From Kuschelorhynchus macadamiae (Eukaryota > Arthropoda > Insecta > Coleoptera > Curculionidae), in assembly GCA_030620095.1 (NCBI GenBank), contig JAUTXW010001311.1:1108501-1172500 (forward strand): a stretch of 64,000 nt of DNA, given 5' to 3'. Position 1 is the stretch's first letter. The number at the start of each line of letters is the position of its first letter. The position numbers and the translations under genes were made by a program. Positions 1 to 12,304 of the stretch are shown here, piece by piece. The notes under the pieces were generated by a model. It saw only the letters and a list, made by a program, of their open reading frames with translations, was not told where the DNA came from and did no database searches.

Positions 1-560
1 GGGATGATCTGGTAATATTTTAGTAAAAATCTAGAATGGTGAAACCAGATGACAGACTACTGAATCGTTAAAATAGTTATTACTAAAAAACTAATTAACC
101 AATTTACCTAAAATTTTGCACAAAAATCAGAAGTTACATAGAAATTAATTTGTAGTATTTTGGTTTGAATCCAAGATAATAGGGAAAATGGCGACCTAAT
201 AAATTATTTAAAACCTCAGCCTGAAAAAAACTATTTCAAATGACTGGAAATTTAAACGTGATATAGAGATAAACTGGTACGAATTCAACATGACGGAACA
301 AAATGGGGGTGTGTGTGGATATAAAAACTACTTATTCAATTTGTTTTAAATTATATCCAAAAATCGACTGGTAGGAATCCAATGTGGTTGAAAAAAATGT
401 TGCTCAATGGAAATATTCGAAAAAACATTATACTCGTATATTAATAAATGACCATGTACTTTACTATATTGGGTTACGGTTCACTATTTCTAATAAAAAG
501 AAAGACTCAGAACGAGGAAATTTCCGGATAAAGGCTATTTACCGATTTTTTTGATATTTT
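1..560 (+). repeat. SPR dispersed repeat, copy A (cut by window edge)
   Basis: The block carries the phrases that recur in about ten other places in the window: 'gtaaaaatc' followed by 'aaaatggcggcctaataaa'-like text, then 'cctaaaattttgcacaaaaatcag', then a 3' stretch near 460-555 (ttcactatttctaataaaaag through 'ggataaaggctatttaccg'). That 3' stretch is matched at 53680-53775. No protein is encoded. The family is non-coding, about 0.8-1.2 kb, and I call it SPR only as a local label. Which superfamily it belongs to is not clear from the sequence. Confidence 0.75.
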
Positions 561-2469
561 AGCAGATTACGATTTTTTTATATTTTCTTCTTTACCAAAT
601 TATCATAAGAACCCTGTCTAAAGGACGAATGAGCAGTATAATCTGCCACTCCCCCTTTAAAAATGCTTATGGCAATCTATTGCTGACCCTCGAAACAAAA
701 ACGCTCAATTTACAGCTTAAGTATCTCAATAAAAGATACGTACTAAATCAAAAATATTCTACTCTTCCTGTATTTTGCAGAATCTCAAAAGCATTCTTTC
801 GTATTTTATGGAAAAATAATATTCTAGCAATAATTTTGTCACATGAAAGATTTCTTAGTCTTGACATTTTAAAGCATTCCTTGCTTTACGATGAAGATAT
901 TATATTTTTATGGCTTTCTTTCAGTTTTAAATCTTAAGGAAAATAAGATTTAAGAACTCTAAGAGCTTTGTTTACGAAATACTTAAATATCGAGTATTAA
1001 ATTATCCGTAATAATAATAATAATATGGTTTTTTTTACTTATTGCACTAGTTTGCTAAAAACATTTTTCTTCTCATAATATGAATATCTAACATGTCAGT
1101 GAATAATTTCTAATTAGAATTTTATGCTTTTATATCATTCCATCTTAGTAATTGTTTTTATTGTTCAAAAGGACATATGATAGTGCAGCACAAGGTATAT
1201 GCACGTCGTATATATTTCAGCCAGAAAAAAAATTTGCACAATCTTCTTATATTACTATATTCCAACCAAAATATATTATTTTTTAAACTTTTACAGTACA
1301 AAATAAAGGGGATGAATTGTTGAAAGTGAAATTTTATTAAGCCGAATTGCAGTTCTTACTTTCACTTTACCTGAAGCCTTTGGAATAATATATATAAACA
1401 CAAGGCCCAAATTGGGAAATTTTTCACTAATAAAAGGGATTCTTATTTTTCAGTATATAAACGAATATCTCTTTTTTCTACAGTTTATTGTGAATATTTC
1501 CTGAACTAGACGGATCGGTACTAACCGCCAGCTCTGAGGCATGATTGTTTAGACGCTATAATCCCGTTTCGTGCGTTCCAGTTTTGGGCGTCCAAGCATT
1601 TTATCTAAAATGCTCCTCGTTCGATCGTTAAGAAAAGTGTTTCGATTATCTTATTCTCATTTGATGCGTTTAAAGGTTTTGATGATTTATTTTGCTAATG
1701 TAATGGTTTTTGGTACAATGTACAGCCTATTATAAATATTTTATTACATAGGTGTATCAGTACCGGGTAGCACGAGTTTAGGCGTCAGAGCGCGGTTGCG
1801 CTAAGCCATTACCGTTAAAACTTTAACACTGAAGCTTCCTCTACTACAACGTTATCTACTCTTAGTAAAATTAGATTTTGTTTTAGATTGGGTTAGTTAG
1901 TTTAATTAAAACAGTTGAAATACGACAAATGCGACGCATACTGAATAAGTAAAATATAAGGTAAACTTTTCTAGTTGAATAATGAATAAAACAAAATACC
2001 TAATATATGTAATGTAAGTTTGCATAGAAGAGGAAATTTTCTACGGACGCACAAAATGGAAACGGGCAAAGTTCGTTCAGACCACAACACTATAGATAGA
2101 GGGTTTCTGTATATAAATTTGGGCCGTATTCCGTTTTCAAACCTGTTTAACTGGCAGCGGCAGCGGTTTCTGAAAAATCCTTTAAAAAGGGGACGTTCGT
2201 CAAATAATTGACAGCTCAGACATCGATTACCCGACTACCAACACAAAATTCTTCGGTCGTTCTGGTGACACTGTTGAGTTATTTTCGGGAATCGTATTCC
2301 TTAAATATAAATCGATTTTTCAGATAACCGGTGAATACGGAACACGAAACCGAAATCTGGTCCTCATTTCGTGTGGGTCCGGTTTGAATTTTTCTTTAAC
2401 GCTAAAAACCTTAATAAATTAGTTAATTTTGTTGAGTGTATTAAAACACCTCACTTAAAGAGAGAGTAT
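561..2469. other. No recognised gene; short (AAT)n and a GC-richer patch
   Basis: I see no convincing coding region. There is a short AAT tract near 1009-1026. About 1500-1830 and 2030-2330 are noticeably richer in G+C and CpG than the surroundings, with phrases such as 'gagcgcggttgcgctaagcc' that could form a small hairpin. The open frame at 629-937 has low complexity and no recognisable motif, and I do not treat it as a gene. Confidence 0.5.
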
Positions 2470-2477
2470 ATCAAATA

Positions 2478-2762
2478 TGACTTGGCGCTTGCGTATGAGT
2501 GTGGCGCAACGGGGAGGAATTGGAGGGGGTTATTAAAAAAACAACGCTGTAAGATACAGTGCTCGTTAAAAGAGTACGTATTAATAAAGCGCTGTACTAA
2601 AATAGCGCTCAACAATATATCGTATAACAAAACAGAGCTGTAAGAAATGAGCGCCTGCATTAAGAGTGTATTGTAATATAATAGTGCCGCAACAAAACAG
2701 CGAAGGGCGAAATGGCACCGTAACATATTAGCGCTGGTGTAATATAGAGCCTATCATAATAA
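2478..2762 (+). repeat. Degenerate 16-bp tandem repeat, left block
   Basis: Successive units of 15-17 bp begin with AGCGCT, AGAGCT, AGCGCC, AGTGCC and similar and end in a run such as TAATAAAAT. The approximate consensus is AGCGCTGTAATAAAAT. From 2587 the units follow one another with almost no interruption: agcgctgtactaaaat, agcgctcaacaatatat, agagctgtaagaaatg, agcgcctgcattaagag, and so on. The same units occur in inverted orientation at 7444-7660. The open frames that cross this block on both strands are by-products of the repeat. Confidence 0.7.
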
Positions 2763-3012
2763 CTCTAAGATAAATTTAAGCTTAACAAAATCCTGTGTAA
2801 GGGCGATGGCTTATCAATTTAATCCGCACGCAAAATTCGCCTAAATAATAGTGGTGAAGTATTATTCATTTAAATAAAAATATGCAACAAGACCCCTTGG
2901 TTGGCATTCTAAAATCAAACTAATTGATGAGACCGGTACGACTAGATTGATCTATACCAGATTAGCACCAGGTTAGTTGTTAAAGCCACTATAAGAGCCA
3001 AATTCTTGATTA

Positions 3013-5233
3013 CACTGGCCGACAAAAAAAAATTTTTTGTTGTGACACAAATCAGAATAGCATAATCTAATAGAATGGACTTATCCAAATACGAAAATGA
3101 CAAATAGAAAGTTGTAGCACATAGGCTTTTCTTGTTAGAGTTGTAGAACCATATCGAATGTTGCGATACCTAATATCTATAGAAAAAATGATTTCAGAAA
3201 ATTCGTAACCCTGTTTATTGACTATGTTTACAGTTTTCGCTTATTAAACATTCCATACATCTAAGAGAAAAGCAAACGAGAAAAATATTAACTTAAAACA
3301 CTAATTAAACTTTTTTTTCCGTTTATGATGTGTCCCATCTTCTCTCTTCAAAAACCAACAGTAGTCACCCATCATGGCTGGATCCCATCGTTCTTGGTAC
3401 CGAATTTCCAATATTCTGATATCTTGGTGAAACCTTTCACCCTGCTCATCACTAACAGCTCTTAAATTTTTGGGAAAAAATGATAGATGGGAATGGAGGA
3501 AGTGAATTTTTAATGACATTCTGGCACCAAGCGCTTTATAGGCATCTAAGAGTTCATTAACTAATTGTTCATAACTTTCATCCATATTGTTGCCTAAAAA
3601 TCCTCTTATTATATCAACAAATTAATTCCATGATCTGAGTTCCTGCCTGGTAAGGTTTTCTGTAAAATTGACATCGTCCAGCAATTTTCTGATTTGTGGC
3701 CCAATAAAAATGCCTTCTTTTAATTTGGCATCACTTAACTGGGGAAAGACTTGTCTTAGGTATTTAAGTCCATCACCATCTTTATTCAAAGCCTTCACAA
3801 AGTTTTTGATCAGCCCAAGTTTAATGTGAAGAGGAGGCAAAAGGACATTTTTGGGATCAACAAGAGGTATAAATTTAACATTTTGAGATCCCGGTTGAAA
3901 TTCGCTTCTTTCTGGACAAATTTTTGTTACATAATGCTGATTTATTGCACGACTGTCCCATAAACAAAGAAAACAACAATATTTTGTAAATCCCCCCTGA
4001 AGTCCCACTTAAATCGCTATAACTTTTAAGTCCCCATATATCTGTCATTTAGACCTATTGTAGTTTATTTTATCTAAAATCGTGCGTATATTTTCATAAA
4101 TTTCTTTCATTGCAACTGAATGGACAACTGGTATAGAGGGTTTTAAATTTCCATTATGCAATAACACAGCTTTTAAACTATATTTAGCGCCACTCACGGG
4201 GAGAATGTTCAAAATCAAGTTCCTGCATTTAACTATCTATATCAGTACACGCGAATAACGAATTTTCCGTACTGTAGAATTCAGAAAACATAGCATTTCT
4301 TTTTCTGAAATTCGTAATTTTTGTTTCTTTGGCCAATAGGTTCCATTCCTTAAGACGGGAACCCAGTAGTTCTGACTGTTGCTTGGATGACCCCAACTCA
4401 CGTACTAAATCATTTAATTCACTTTGAACAATCAAATGTGGCTCGCCGGAACTGAGCTGCCTGATGATGCGTTATCTCCATTATCTCCCCAACCAATAGC
4501 TTGCCAATTTAAAGGCGCAATCGGCACTGGCAAATTTGCATTATGAGGAACAAGTCGTATGGCAGATTGCAAATTTGGATATTCTATATTGTGCTTTCCC
4601 TTTTTGGAATAACCTTTAGTCTTTGTCAGGCAAAAATAACAATCGTCAGAATGATTGGTGGGTTCTCGCCATTGAAACTGCAAAAGGCATACTTTTTCTC
4701 TTTCCCTTCATCCACTGCACCAATGATACACTACAACTAACACAGCTCACATGGGGAGCCCACCGCTTATTTTGATCCCCAATTAACACACCAAAATGTT
4801 TAAAGTAGGCTTATTTTATATTTTCGGAAAATGGCCTGGCTTGTGATTTCACCAGAAATTCTCCACAAATTTGTCAGGAGAAGTTTTACAACTTCGGCGC
4901 GTTTGACTCGACATTTTCGTCTTCACATACACTTGCTTATCGGTACACAGAGAACCGCTCAATTTGAAACTCAACAGAAGAGTGATGTTTAACGTTTATT
5001 TTATGTCTAATGTTGTAAACAACCTAGTCTAGGTAATTTTTCCGTTGTAAAATGGACCCATTTTAGCCGCCCCACAATAAAATTGTTTACCTGCCAATAT
5101 AAAAGGTTCTAACTAGGCTATTAAAAAATGGCACGTTTTAGGGCTTTCCGAATATTTTTTTTATTATTGGGAGGTTATTTCCATTGTGAAAATAATGAGC
5201 TGGCCTGTGTTAGAAAAATCTTGTCGGCCAGTG
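3013..5233 (-). mobile_element. CACTA-like DNA transposon with 13-bp TIRs and TTA duplication
   Basis: The left end reads CACTGGCCGACAA at 3013-3025. The right end, on the opposite strand, reads the identical CACTGGCCGACAA at 5233-5221. Both ends are flanked by TTA (3010-3012 and 5234-5236), a 3-bp target duplication. A CACT(A/G) terminus with a 3-bp duplication is the signature of the CACTA/EnSpm superfamily. The whole 2221-bp unit contains one minus-strand coding relic of a multicopy arthropod protein (3301-4735), so that protein is probably the element's transposase. The superfamily assignment is inference from the termini; the termini themselves are seen directly. Confidence 0.72.
3301..4735 (-). 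pseudogene. Multicopy arthropod 'uncharacterised' protein, probable CACTA-like transposase, frameshifted
   Basis: Read on the minus strand the pieces line up in order: an N-terminal WREPTNHSDDCYFCL zinc-ligand segment (about 4683-4440), a 'SELNDLVRELGSSKQQSELLGSRL' type segment (4435-4229), then a GDLKV segment and GLQGGFTKYCCFLCLWDSRA (about 4050-3940), PPLHIKLGL (about 3810), and finally MSLKIHFLHSHLSFFP and AVSDEQGERFHQDI (3585-3301), ending DYCWFLKRE. I recognise this arrangement as a protein present in many copies in arthropod genomes and usually left uncharacterised. At least three frame breaks separate the pieces (near 4680, 4435 and 4010), so the copy is dead. It fills the element bounded by CACTGGCCGACAA ends, which supports a transposase role. 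I did not identify the catalytic acids with confidence. Confidence 0.7.
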
Positions 5234-5529
5234 TTATTATACATTATACAAATAAAACAATATTTGTGTTATGATTTAAAGATGTGTGTAAAAAGTAACC
5301 TGGGGGTAACCAGAAAAAAATTGCTGTAAAAAAACTGTATCAATTAATTTGTTTGCCAAGTGGTTAAGTAGCTCTATTAGTCTTCCGTTTCCGCTCCTCT
5401 GGGTTCCTCTGACCATGGCCTAATTACTGTTTTCTGCCCCATACAAAGTTGTAGAATCAATGCCATTTCATACTATTTGCCAATATAATTACGTTGACTA
5501 GGATGGATTCCCTTCCTTTGGCATGATGT

Positions 5530-7440
5530 TTGTTTCTCTACCAGCGATCCTTCAGAAATGAAATCTCGGAAGTACTCCAATTAGCTATAGAAAACTTTAT
5601 ACAACATTCTATTAAGACTTCAAAAATAAACCTTGGTTTTCAAAATCCAGCGATAATGCCGGACTCGAGAAAATCCGTACTCATAACAATTTTCTTAAAA
5701 CCCTACGTCAGAAAATCTACAGGCACGAAATCATTACAATCACATAATTCCCGCCAAAAATTCCTTCAATACACGGATAACTCTGCATGAGTTCTTTTTC
5801 TCCACTAACTTCTGGTAATGAAATCGTCTCCACGTCTACATCAAAAGCTGAGTGTTTGCAAAATAATTCACCGCAATTCTGCTCTAATCTCTCCTCTTCA
5901 CTCCCTGTTCCATTAGTATCAGCTTTGCCCAATATTATGCACGAAATTACCTAAAAGCTTAGAAAGATACGACGTATTCTCAAAACATTTAATACAAAAA
6001 CGTCCTCCAGCCTTTATGGTTTTCCGGCCATAGCCCCAAAAAATGTGCGCTTTTAACCTGGCCTCTATCCTCACTAAGTTATTCCAAATGTCCTATGACA
6101 CGCACATTTTTTCTAAAAGCTAGAAAGCTGCTCGTCTTCAGCCTGTTTCCAAAAAGAAATCCAGAGCTCTTCCCTCTACCTATACACTCATATCCCTCCT
6201 CCCAATTATGAGTAAGGCTATGGAGAAGTATATCTATAATGATCATTTAAATTGCTTTGAAAGGTATAACTTATACACGAAGTGCTATGCGGATTCCGCC
6301 ACCAAAGATTCATAGCGGATTTTACCTTCGTAACTCATAACTAGAATAAGGCCATCGAATTCCATAGAGAAGCCGAAATTACTGCCCTCGATATATCCAA
6401 AGCATTTAAACAAGTCTGGCATGACGCACTTCTTAACAAACTTTCTGCCTATGGTCTTCTTCCAAAACTTTGTACTTGGATTGACAAGTCTTTCTTTGAC
6501 GGCCATTCATCAAACTGTTACCAAATTCACGCAAACGTTCTACAGGGTTCAGATTTGATACCTACCCTATTTCTCCTGCACATCAATGACCGGCTTTCTT
6601 CTACGAGCAATCCTATTCACAGTTATGTTGACGTTAGCACATTCCACTCCAATATACAATTCCCTAAACCTGTCTGTAAGACTGAAATTGATGATATGGG
6701 TAGAGTAATAACTTGATCCCTAACCGAAAACCTTACTAAAGTCGTAGAAGGGGAGCAAAGAACCTTGTCTAGCTTAACACCACCAAGACAAATTCTTGTC
6801 TACTATCTCATAAATTATCTCCCAGTGTCCACACCATTCAAATAAATAATCAAATGCTTGAAGCCACCTAGTCAGTATCACTTTTCAGAAAGATCTTCGC
6901 TGGCATGATCACATCACCTCAATTTACAAATCGGCCGCGAAGAAATTGGGTTTTCTTTTCCGGGCTAAAAAATACTTTTCTTCTGCCCATTTGTTTACAC
7001 TTTACTCTTAGAATATCAGACACTGCCTTGAGTACTGCTCGCTCGCACATATAGGGAGCCTTCAATCCTTATAATCCTTGACTCTGTCTTACAGATACTA
7101 CCACGGATTCTGTTCTGTTGAAATACCATCCATTATGCCGTGCTTAGTCACTTCTGCCAGGGAGACACGAGCTTCGACCCACATGCATCCCTTTACCGTC
7201 CAGCAAAGACCAAAGACCTCCCACTTTGTTCGCTCCTTTCTCCCCAGAGTGTCCTGATTACGGAATTTGTTACCAGTAAATGTCTTCTTCTCCTAATCTG
7301 ATAGTCTTTAAATTCCTCAACAATTTACTTTCCCTATCTTTATTTAAAGCAACCACGGTACCAAGTACTTAGGTCTTTGGCTTTCGTGGCCTGCTCACTG
7401 CAACACTTGACTTATACATACGAAATGTTAGTTTAATTTT
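5530..7440 (+). pseudogene. Decayed LINE reverse transcriptase (non-LTR retrotransposon)
   Basis: The plus strand, read across several frame breaks, gives the order of a LINE ORF2. There is a pre-RT segment (about 5740-5940), a fingers segment resembling YTHISLLPIMSKAMEKYI (about 6180-6240), a palm A region with AFKQVWHDALLNKLSAYGL (about 6400-6450), a region corresponding to GVPQGSVLSPTLFLLHINDL (degraded, about 6530-6600), and a YVDVST stretch where YADDST is expected (about 6620-6650). Much of 6700-7440 is the degraded C-terminal part. Nearly every conserved motif is altered and there are many stops, so it is an old fossil. The motif text resembles insect Jockey/CR1-group LINEs; the clade is not certain. 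Confidence 0.7.
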
Positions 7441-7443
7441 TTT

Positions 7444-7660
7444 GCTATGTAACAAAAGCGCCAATGGCTCTGTAATAAAACTGCATTGAATTATTGAGCG
7501 CGCGTCTTTGAAGAAACTGCGCTTTTTTCTTACAGCGTCGTTTTTTTACACGCCCCTTTATTACGAGACATATTCATACACAGCTTTTTATTACCACTGT
7601 CTTAATGAACGCTCATTTATACAGCGCTATTTTATTATAGAGCCAATTGGAGATTGATCC
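7444..7660 (-). repeat. Degenerate 16-bp tandem repeat, right block (inverted)
   Basis: On the minus strand the block reads ggctctataataaaat, agcgctgtataaatg, agcgttcattaagac, then further diverged units. This is the same 15-17-bp unit as the block at 2478-2762, in the opposite orientation. A shared longer phrase (aaaaaacgacgctgtaag here; aaaaaacaacgctgtaag there) shows that they are related as blocks and not only as short motifs. The two blocks face each other across 4.7 kb. Confidence 0.65.
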
Positions 7661-7784
7661 CCTCTCCGCCAAAATCTAATACAATTTTATATCGATAAGA
7701 ATAAGCTTCAGTTTTCCTAACCCAACCCCCTCCCCTACTCCTGCACAGCAAAAAATAATAGGTATATAATATAGTTCAAAGTAG

Positions 7785-7845
7785 AGATGAACCCAAATAG
7801 TTGGGAGAGGCCTGTGTCCAGAAGTGAACTGCCGAGTGCTGAGAA
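7785..7845 (+). repeat. LINE/SINE 3' tail fragment (arthropod RTE type)
   Basis: The phrase 'gttgggagaggcctgtgtccagaagtgaactgcc' (two stretches, 7801-7834) closely resembles the widespread arthropod tail in which GGGAGAGGCCTATGTCCAG is followed by CAGTGGAC. That tail marks the 3' ends of RTE-type LINEs and derived SINEs in insects. Only the tail is present, with no coding sequence beside it. The resemblance is from memory and the assignment to RTE is inference. Confidence 0.55.
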
Positions 7846-9284
7846 CAAATAATAAGATAGTAAATATTTGTATAAGTCACTGATTAATAAATTAAAAAAG
7901 GTTAATATAATTCTTTTTATTTTGTCAATTTGTTGCTAATGTTAAACAATAATTAAAAATCTACCAACTTATCCTTCTAGAATATTTATTATATTTTATC
8001 TTATTAAGTTTTTCTATTAGATGCAAAAGTCCAATTTTTAACTTTTTTAATATATGTTAGCAAAATGGTAGGCGGCAAAACAATTCAAGCGGGCGGGTGG
8101 CAACTAATCTAGCAACGTCCTTGAAACTATAATAACAAATGTTGAAAACTATAATAACAAATGTTTGTTTCAGGCGATTATATCAAAATCAAGAAAATAC
8201 AATTCTCTTATTTATAAACATGAATTAAAATATAGTTTCTTTCGAAGTAATGGGTTTTTAAGAACCATAAAGAAAATAAACGTAATGGTCGAGGTACTTA
8301 AACTAAAATAACAAAAGCATAAAAGAGTAATTTAAATGCCCTTAGACTAAAGAAAATCGCATAATGCAGTTTTATAACTTTATTTATTTATTATTACTAC
8401 AAACTAAAAAAATAGCCGGTCATTTAGATGAAGCTTGTATATTATTTATTTGTTACAATTGCTTTATTACTCTATGTACAGGGGTAACCTGTATATATGT
8501 GTATATATCGGGCCACTATAAATACTTAAATAAAATTTCCTTAATCTAAAAATACGTGTGCATTGCAAATATACAGCGTGTTAAGGGTTTGACTACAAAT
8601 ATTTTAATTCACGACAGTATAACTCATTTTGATTAAAAAGTTAACGTTGCGCCTATATTTGCCAATTTTGAGAAAAAAGGCCTTAAAGTTATATTTTGTT
8701 TTATTAATTTTCAAGCAGAGCATTATGGCTTTTATTCATTTTATTTCGTAAAAGAAATTAATTATACCATTTTTACATGTCTACAGTATTTTTCTTAGTA
8801 AAATATCTCAACAATCTAAATTAAGAGAATAAGAAACATATTACTTATTTATAGAGAATGTAGACAAAATGCCCATTTGGCACCCCGAAGATATCGAGAA
8901 AAGTATGGTTCATATGGTATCTTTCCCGGCGTTAGAATGACAGAAATGTGTGTTTGTTTTCCCAAAAGTGTGTCATAATAAAGGTGGACCTCGAAGCTAA
9001 ATAGCACCTGAAAACGAGAAACATAGTTTAGCTCTAGTGAAGTAAAACGCTGGTATGATATTGGATTTAACATTTACTTTAAAAACAATTACTACAAAAT
9101 CAATAGTGTATTTCTTCAGGTAAAAAGTACATATCGAAACATTGGAGAAAAAGTCGGAAAGTCAAAATATGTAAAAAAGAAAACTTAAATACATAGATAT
9201 ACTTATAAACTAGACAATACAAAATAAGATATACTTACGTAAATTCCTAGACATCGTAACAGCATATTTCTAACAGCACATTTC
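7846..9284. other. No recognised gene
   Basis: AT-rich sequence with no coding signal that I can support. The short open frames at 8364-8549 and 8849-9073 have low complexity and no motif. About 9075-9284 is probably the 3' untranslated region of the minus-strand LINE that follows. Confidence 0.5.
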
Positions 9285-11475
9285 TTAAGCATTTTTAAAA
9301 ATATTTATGTTGGCAGCATCTCTAATTTCTTTGTTCAGTTTATTAAATAGTGTACATCCCGCAAAGTAAATATATTTTTGATACATATTAGATCGGTTAT
9401 TTTCAGGTAACAGAAGCACCTTCGATCTCGTGGCGTAACTATGAGATGATATTACTTCTTGAAACAAACGTTTGTTACGGTATACAAACTTTACATATAT
9501 AAATGACAGCAACAGTCAAAACCCTTAAATTTTTAAAAGCATCGCGGCATGATTCGCGGAACTTTAGGCCGGCAATCAGACGTATTGCATACTTTTGTAA
9601 AATAAAAATCGTTTTAATATGAGAACTCGTACCCCAATTTAGTATACCATACCTAATTCGAGAGTGTATATTAGCATAATAAAGAGTTAGAAGCACATCT
9701 TTTCTGTAGTGCCAGGACATAAAGTTTAGTGCATATCAGCCACTGCGCAGTTTAGATGAAAGTTCGTCAACATGAAACACTGATTTAAATTTTCATCAAA
9801 AGTGACACCCAACAGTTTGGTTTTCTCTGCAAGAGTTAATGGATTCTCCGAATCCATTGATTTTTAGATCTCATCGAAAAATGTATGTTTGTAGTTTTAT
9901 TTTTATTTATCTTTAGTTTGTTTTTGAAAGAAAATCATCACCAACAACTAAAACATTGGTTTCAACAGCCTATGTAGCTACAGAAATGTTATCCGATATT
10001 TTAATAACATAGCTGATCAGGTCATTAGCGAAAATCAAAAAAAAGGAAGGTCCAAATATGGAACACTGAGCAATCCCTGATTCAACAATTTTAGACCACT
10101 ATGAGTACCATTTACTCGTCCGATGTGCTTTCTGTCAGACAAGTAGGATCTTAGAAGATCTAGAAGTTTGCCCCTTACACCATATCTAAACAGTTTTAAA
10201 AGCAACAACTTATCTACTACATCAAAAGCACGCGAAAAGTCAATAAACATACCCAATACCAATAATCTCCTATCTAGGGACTCAACTATGGTATGGCGAA
10301 ACTGGCACAGTGCTGTTTCGGTATTTTTATTTATAGTAAAACCATGCTGGTATGATGGCAATTGATTATTACTTCAAAAAAATGAAACCATCCTATCCTT
10401 AATTACCATTTCGAAAATTTTGGATACGCTAAATAACATACTTATGCCACGATAATTCCCAACATTATTATGGTCCCTTTTTTTATGTAAAGGTATAACA
10501 GTGGCTAGTTTTAAACTATGAGGAAAAAAATTCTTATCAATCGATAAATTGATTAAATGCGCTAATATATCGGCTAAAAAAAATTTACAATTTTTCAGAA
10601 TATTGTTTGAAATACTGTCATAGCCGCAGGTATTAGAATTCTTAAGTCTGTTAATGATAACTATAATATAATTGCCATAAACAAGTTTCATGAAGAAAGT
10701 TTTGCGAAAAAAGGTATATTTTCATCAAGAAATTCAAAATCTACCCCAAGTAAAGCGAATTGTGTATTGAACATGTTCACGAATTCTTCATTAGAAAGCT
10801 GATTTCCGTTTAGGACGATCTTAATATTATTCTTTTTATGTGTTTGTTGATTTTTTATGCATTGCCACATTGTTTTTGACTTATTTTCCGCGTTTAGGAT
10901 TTCAAGATTGTTTTTATTAAGACTGAGATATGTTCTGTCAAATCTTGCTAAGTTAGTGAATAACGTCACTCTTTCTTTAAGCCTATTTAACTCGGATTAA
11001 GTTGAATTTTCTTAAATGGTATTATTGCTATGATCTTTTTTTAAGGGAAAAGACAAATCAAAGTAGTAAGGCAGAATTTTTGCAAAAACATTAAATGCAT
11101 CATTTGGACATTAGGCAGGAATAACTTCAGAGAAATCCTCTTTACTAATAAAATTCAAAAAAGTGGCCATGTATGCTATGTTAAAACTCCTGCGCACGCA
11201 ACATACGTCATTGGAAATATTCACATTAGTCAACGTATTCATGCAAACAAATCATTATGATAGTATACATTTAAGTTAATAACTTTACTGTAACAAACAC
11301 AAGAGACACTCAACAAAAAAGTATCTATACAGGTTGCAGATGTTGCGCTAACCTTGATCGGTATCTTAATCATTAGGGTAATAGTAAAACTATCCAAAAG
11401 GTGATACAGAGGAGACAGATTAAAACTGGGTATTAAAAAATTTACATTAAAATTACCTTCTATAATGAAAGTAAA
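9285..11475 (-). pseudogene. Jockey/CR1-like LINE ORF2, endonuclease to C-terminus, broken
   Basis: Running leftward on the minus strand: the end of an endonuclease domain with a GDFNVNFL-like segment (about 11465) and a cysteine-rich SATSATCIDTF stretch (about 11340); a linker with NKSKTMWQCIKNQ (about 10880); RT segments SNTCGYDSISNNILKNC (about 10640), HSLKLATVIPLHKKRD and NYRGISMLFSVSKIFEMVI (10520-10390); QHGFTINKNTETAL and FIDFSRAFDVVDKLLLLKL (10350-10200); then C-terminal pieces YGILNWGTS (about 9640) and a final NKRLFQEVISSHSYATRS to AANINIFKNA (9480-9285). Frame breaks occur near 10690, 10370, 10030 and 9480. The FADD catalytic box lies in a deleted or decayed part (9720-10030). It is a 5'-truncated dead copy; the clade call is provisional. 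Confidence 0.82.
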
Positions 11476-11479
11476 ATTA

Positions 11480-12099
11480 GGTTTATTTTATATTAATTTT
11501 ATACTTTTACTCTTGTGTGAATTACCTACATAGTGCTATAAATTAAATTGCTTGGTAAGTTGATGTTTTTTATTAATGTTCAGAAACTATAAACTTAAGT
11601 AGGATTGTGTGACTAAAACGGTACAAATTAATAATTTCTAAAATTATTATGGTTTAGCTGCAATGACAGCTTGTTTCTACTTTTTTTAATACTGGCCTAT
11701 ATTATGCTTACAAACCACTATCCCATTTACTAAATAATTAATTCATAGATCCCAAATAAATAATCAAAGTAAATTAATTAAATCTGTCTCAAACCTACAG
11801 GTTTTATACGTTCCTTTGTTGACAAAAAAACACTAAAGAGATTAGAGTAATCTCATACAACCGAATATCAATGTTGCCATGCTACCTAGAAATTATTTTA
11901 AACTCTCTCCAAAATTAAACATATATTATAAACTTATAAAACTTTTTTGGTTCATAGTCGAAATTCTAAAAAACAAAATGAAAATGTATTGCCGTAAAAG
12001 TCTGCCCGAATAGTATATTTTGACATTTTTTATACTGTGAATAAATCGACGAAAGTGTTTGTATATTTATGACTAAAATTATTTCAAGAATTAATTTGT
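11480..12099. other. No recognised gene
   Basis: AT-rich and without motifs. It could include the 5' part of the LINE to its left, but I cannot follow that reading frame beyond about 11475. Confidence 0.45.
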
Positions 12100-12304
12100 T
12101 TATATGTTTATTAAATTATTTCCTGCAAAAATGGTAAATACTTTTTCTTCAATTACATCTGGAAAGTGAACTTCTGCAATTATTTTTCTCCATTTAGAAT
12201 CAGTTGTTTTATTTTTTATAAGTTCTAATTTCATATGTTTTTCAATTCTTGAAAGGTTTTTATCTGATTGAAATCTTATATAATTATTTTCCCTTTTTTC
12301 CTTT
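12100..12304 (-). pseudogene. Unrecognised coding-like relic or terminal exon
   Basis: The minus strand is open for 68 codons and ends with a TAA at 12102-12100. The product has balanced composition for such AT-rich DNA, with segments such as YIRFQSDKNLSRIEKHMKLE, KWRKIIAEVHFPD and EEKVFTIFAGNNL. Upstream, at about 12325, 'gggctttag' could be a splice acceptor, but the frame from it reaches a stop unless one base is shifted. I do not recognise the family. It may be the last exon of a lost gene, or part of a large DNA transposon or virus-like element together with the next entry. Confidence 0.4.

Noticed and set aside
2371..2726. Open frames on both strands, 90-91 codons
   Set aside because: They lie over the 16-bp tandem repeat and overlap each other in opposite directions.
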